Assembly (NCBI RefSeq): GCF_014203225.1
Contig: NZ_JACHIO010000014.1
Location: 124,001 to 188,000 of the forward strand
Length of the DNA: 64,000 nt
DNA from: Granulicella mallensis
Lineage (GTDB): Bacteria; Acidobacteriota; Terriglobia; Terriglobales; Acidobacteriaceae
Direction of reading: 5' to 3'
Shown piece by piece: positions 63,505 through 64,000 of the stretch (positions are counted from its first letter, which is position 1; every line of letters starts with the position of its first letter). The notes under the pieces are model-generated. The model worked only from the letters and a program-made list of their open reading frames with translations, was not told the origin of the DNA and did not search any database. Position numbers and translations under genes: made by a program.

Positions 63505-64000
63505 ATGGCCCACTTCGCACGAATCTCTTCCGTCGCCCTCAGTTGCACACTGCTTGCCTTACCCTTTGCCGCTGCCCAGACAGCACCCGTAACCGCCCAG
63601 CACGCGATGGTCGTCACGATTCACCATGACGCTACCGACGCCGGAGTGGAGATCCTACGCGAGGGCGGCAATGCGGTCGATGCGGCGGTTGCCGTCGGCT
63701 TTGCCCTGGCGGTGGTGCACCCGGCGGCCGGCAACATCGGCGGCGGAGGCTTCATGCTCATTCGCCCGGGCACCAAAGCTCTGGCTCACGGACAGCCGCA
63801 CTTCCTCGACTACCGCGAAAAGGCTCCCGCTGCCGCCGGTACCAACATGTATCTCGACGCGCAGGGGAACGTCATTCCGAAGATGAGCACGGTCGGCTCC
63901 AAGGCCAGCGGCGTTCCCGGTACCGTCGCCGGTCTCACCTATGCGGAGAAACAATATGGCCGGCTGGGCCTCGCGAAGGTGATGCAACCGGCTATCAAGC
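63505..64000 (+). CDS. ggt: Gamma-glutamyltransferase (N-terminal part, runs off the window)
   Basis: The open frame from ATG 63505 (GGAG six bases upstream) runs to the right edge without a stop; 165 codons are visible. It starts with a signal peptide (ISSVALSCTLLALPFAAAQ). The N-terminus of the gamma-glutamyltransferase large subunit follows: HHDATDAGVEILREGGNAVD, AAVAVGFALAVVHPAAGNIG, GGGFMLIRPG, FLDYREKAPAAA, and SGVPGTVAGL. The catalytic Thr lies outside the window. The enzyme cleaves glutathione and gamma-glutamyl peptides in the periplasm. Confidence 0.9.
   Translation, partial: MAHFARISSVALSCTLLALPFAAAQTAPVTAQHAMVVTIHHDATDAGVEILREGGNAVDAAVAVGFALAVVHPAAGNIGGGGFMLIRPGTKALAHGQPHFLDYREKAPAAAGTNMYLDAQGNVIPKMSTVGSKASGVPGTVAGLTYAEKQYGRLGLAKVMQPAIK

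Overview
The window looks like a chromosomal segment of an acidobacterium of the Terriglobia type (Edaphobacter/Granulicella/Terriglobus relatives). The reasons are two Oar-like TonB-dependent receptors (one complete, one cut by the left edge), a TIGR03435-type secreted protein (a family largely confined to Acidobacteriota), several Tat-exported carbohydrate enzymes, mostly high-GC coding sequence, and intergenic spaces crowded with long palindromic repeats built on the GTCATCCTGAGC theme. No rRNA, tRNA, prophage, CRISPR array or complete insertion sequence was seen.

Layout. 1-5.2 kb: TonB receptor end plus an L-fucose release and oxidation cluster (GH29 fucosidase, mutarotase, aldo/keto reductase, zinc dehydrogenase). 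5.3-9.5 kb (minus): ABC importer of the NitT/TauT class with a double permease, and a membrane protein. 9.8-16.6 kb: GH1 beta-glucosidase, a large TonB receptor and a divergent membrane-anchored regulator separated by GGTAAAGA iterons. 16.8-20.9 kb: LysR regulator with an exported oxalate decarboxylase, a zinc-type cation efflux protein, and a RelB/YafQ pair whose toxin is frameshifted. 20.9-31 kb: S9 peptidase, prfA, Rieske oxygenase, msrA and small exported proteins. 32-37 kb: a DUF433/DUF5615 toxin-antitoxin pair, an IS5-type transposase remnant and an AT-richer island (glycosyltransferase, TIGR03435 protein, six-cysteine secreted peptide, membrane thioredoxin). 37-64 kb: housekeeping and metabolic genes (gyrA, yeaD-maf-GT2, PHP protein, HhH-GPD glycosylase, isoaspartyl peptidase, lpxC, folK, FAD oxidoreductase, clpB, Fic protein, alginate-lyase-like protein, M28 peptidase, and the start of a gamma-glutamyltransferase at the right edge).

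The most striking pattern is in the spaces between genes. At least seven families of long inverted repeats occur. Two families each contain one copy that encloses a small GIY-YIG endonuclease gene exactly between its two arms (23658-24167 and 42906-43357). Copies of the same two families without the gene lie elsewhere in the window (31142-31336 and 16571-16763). The two nuclease genes are paralogs. Both lack a Shine-Dalgarno sequence and both have a -10-like hexamer exactly 7 nt before the ATG. This suggests a palindromic element system in which a GIY-YIG nuclease plays the role that RAYT transposases play for REP sequences. Several arms carry an inner hairpin whose sequence changes while its pairing is kept. 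Other repeats border decayed genes (a truncated higB, the IS5 remnant) or begin at the stop codon of the preceding gene.

Other points: lpxC has no ATG, GTG or TTG codon upstream of its conserved N-terminus and appears to start at a CTG behind a Shine-Dalgarno sequence, 62 bp from an 18-bp perfect palindrome. The Fic gene is preceded by three TTATCGGYA repeats spaced in multiples of 11 bp. A small coiled-coil gene carries an in-frame amber codon followed by a plausible continuation.
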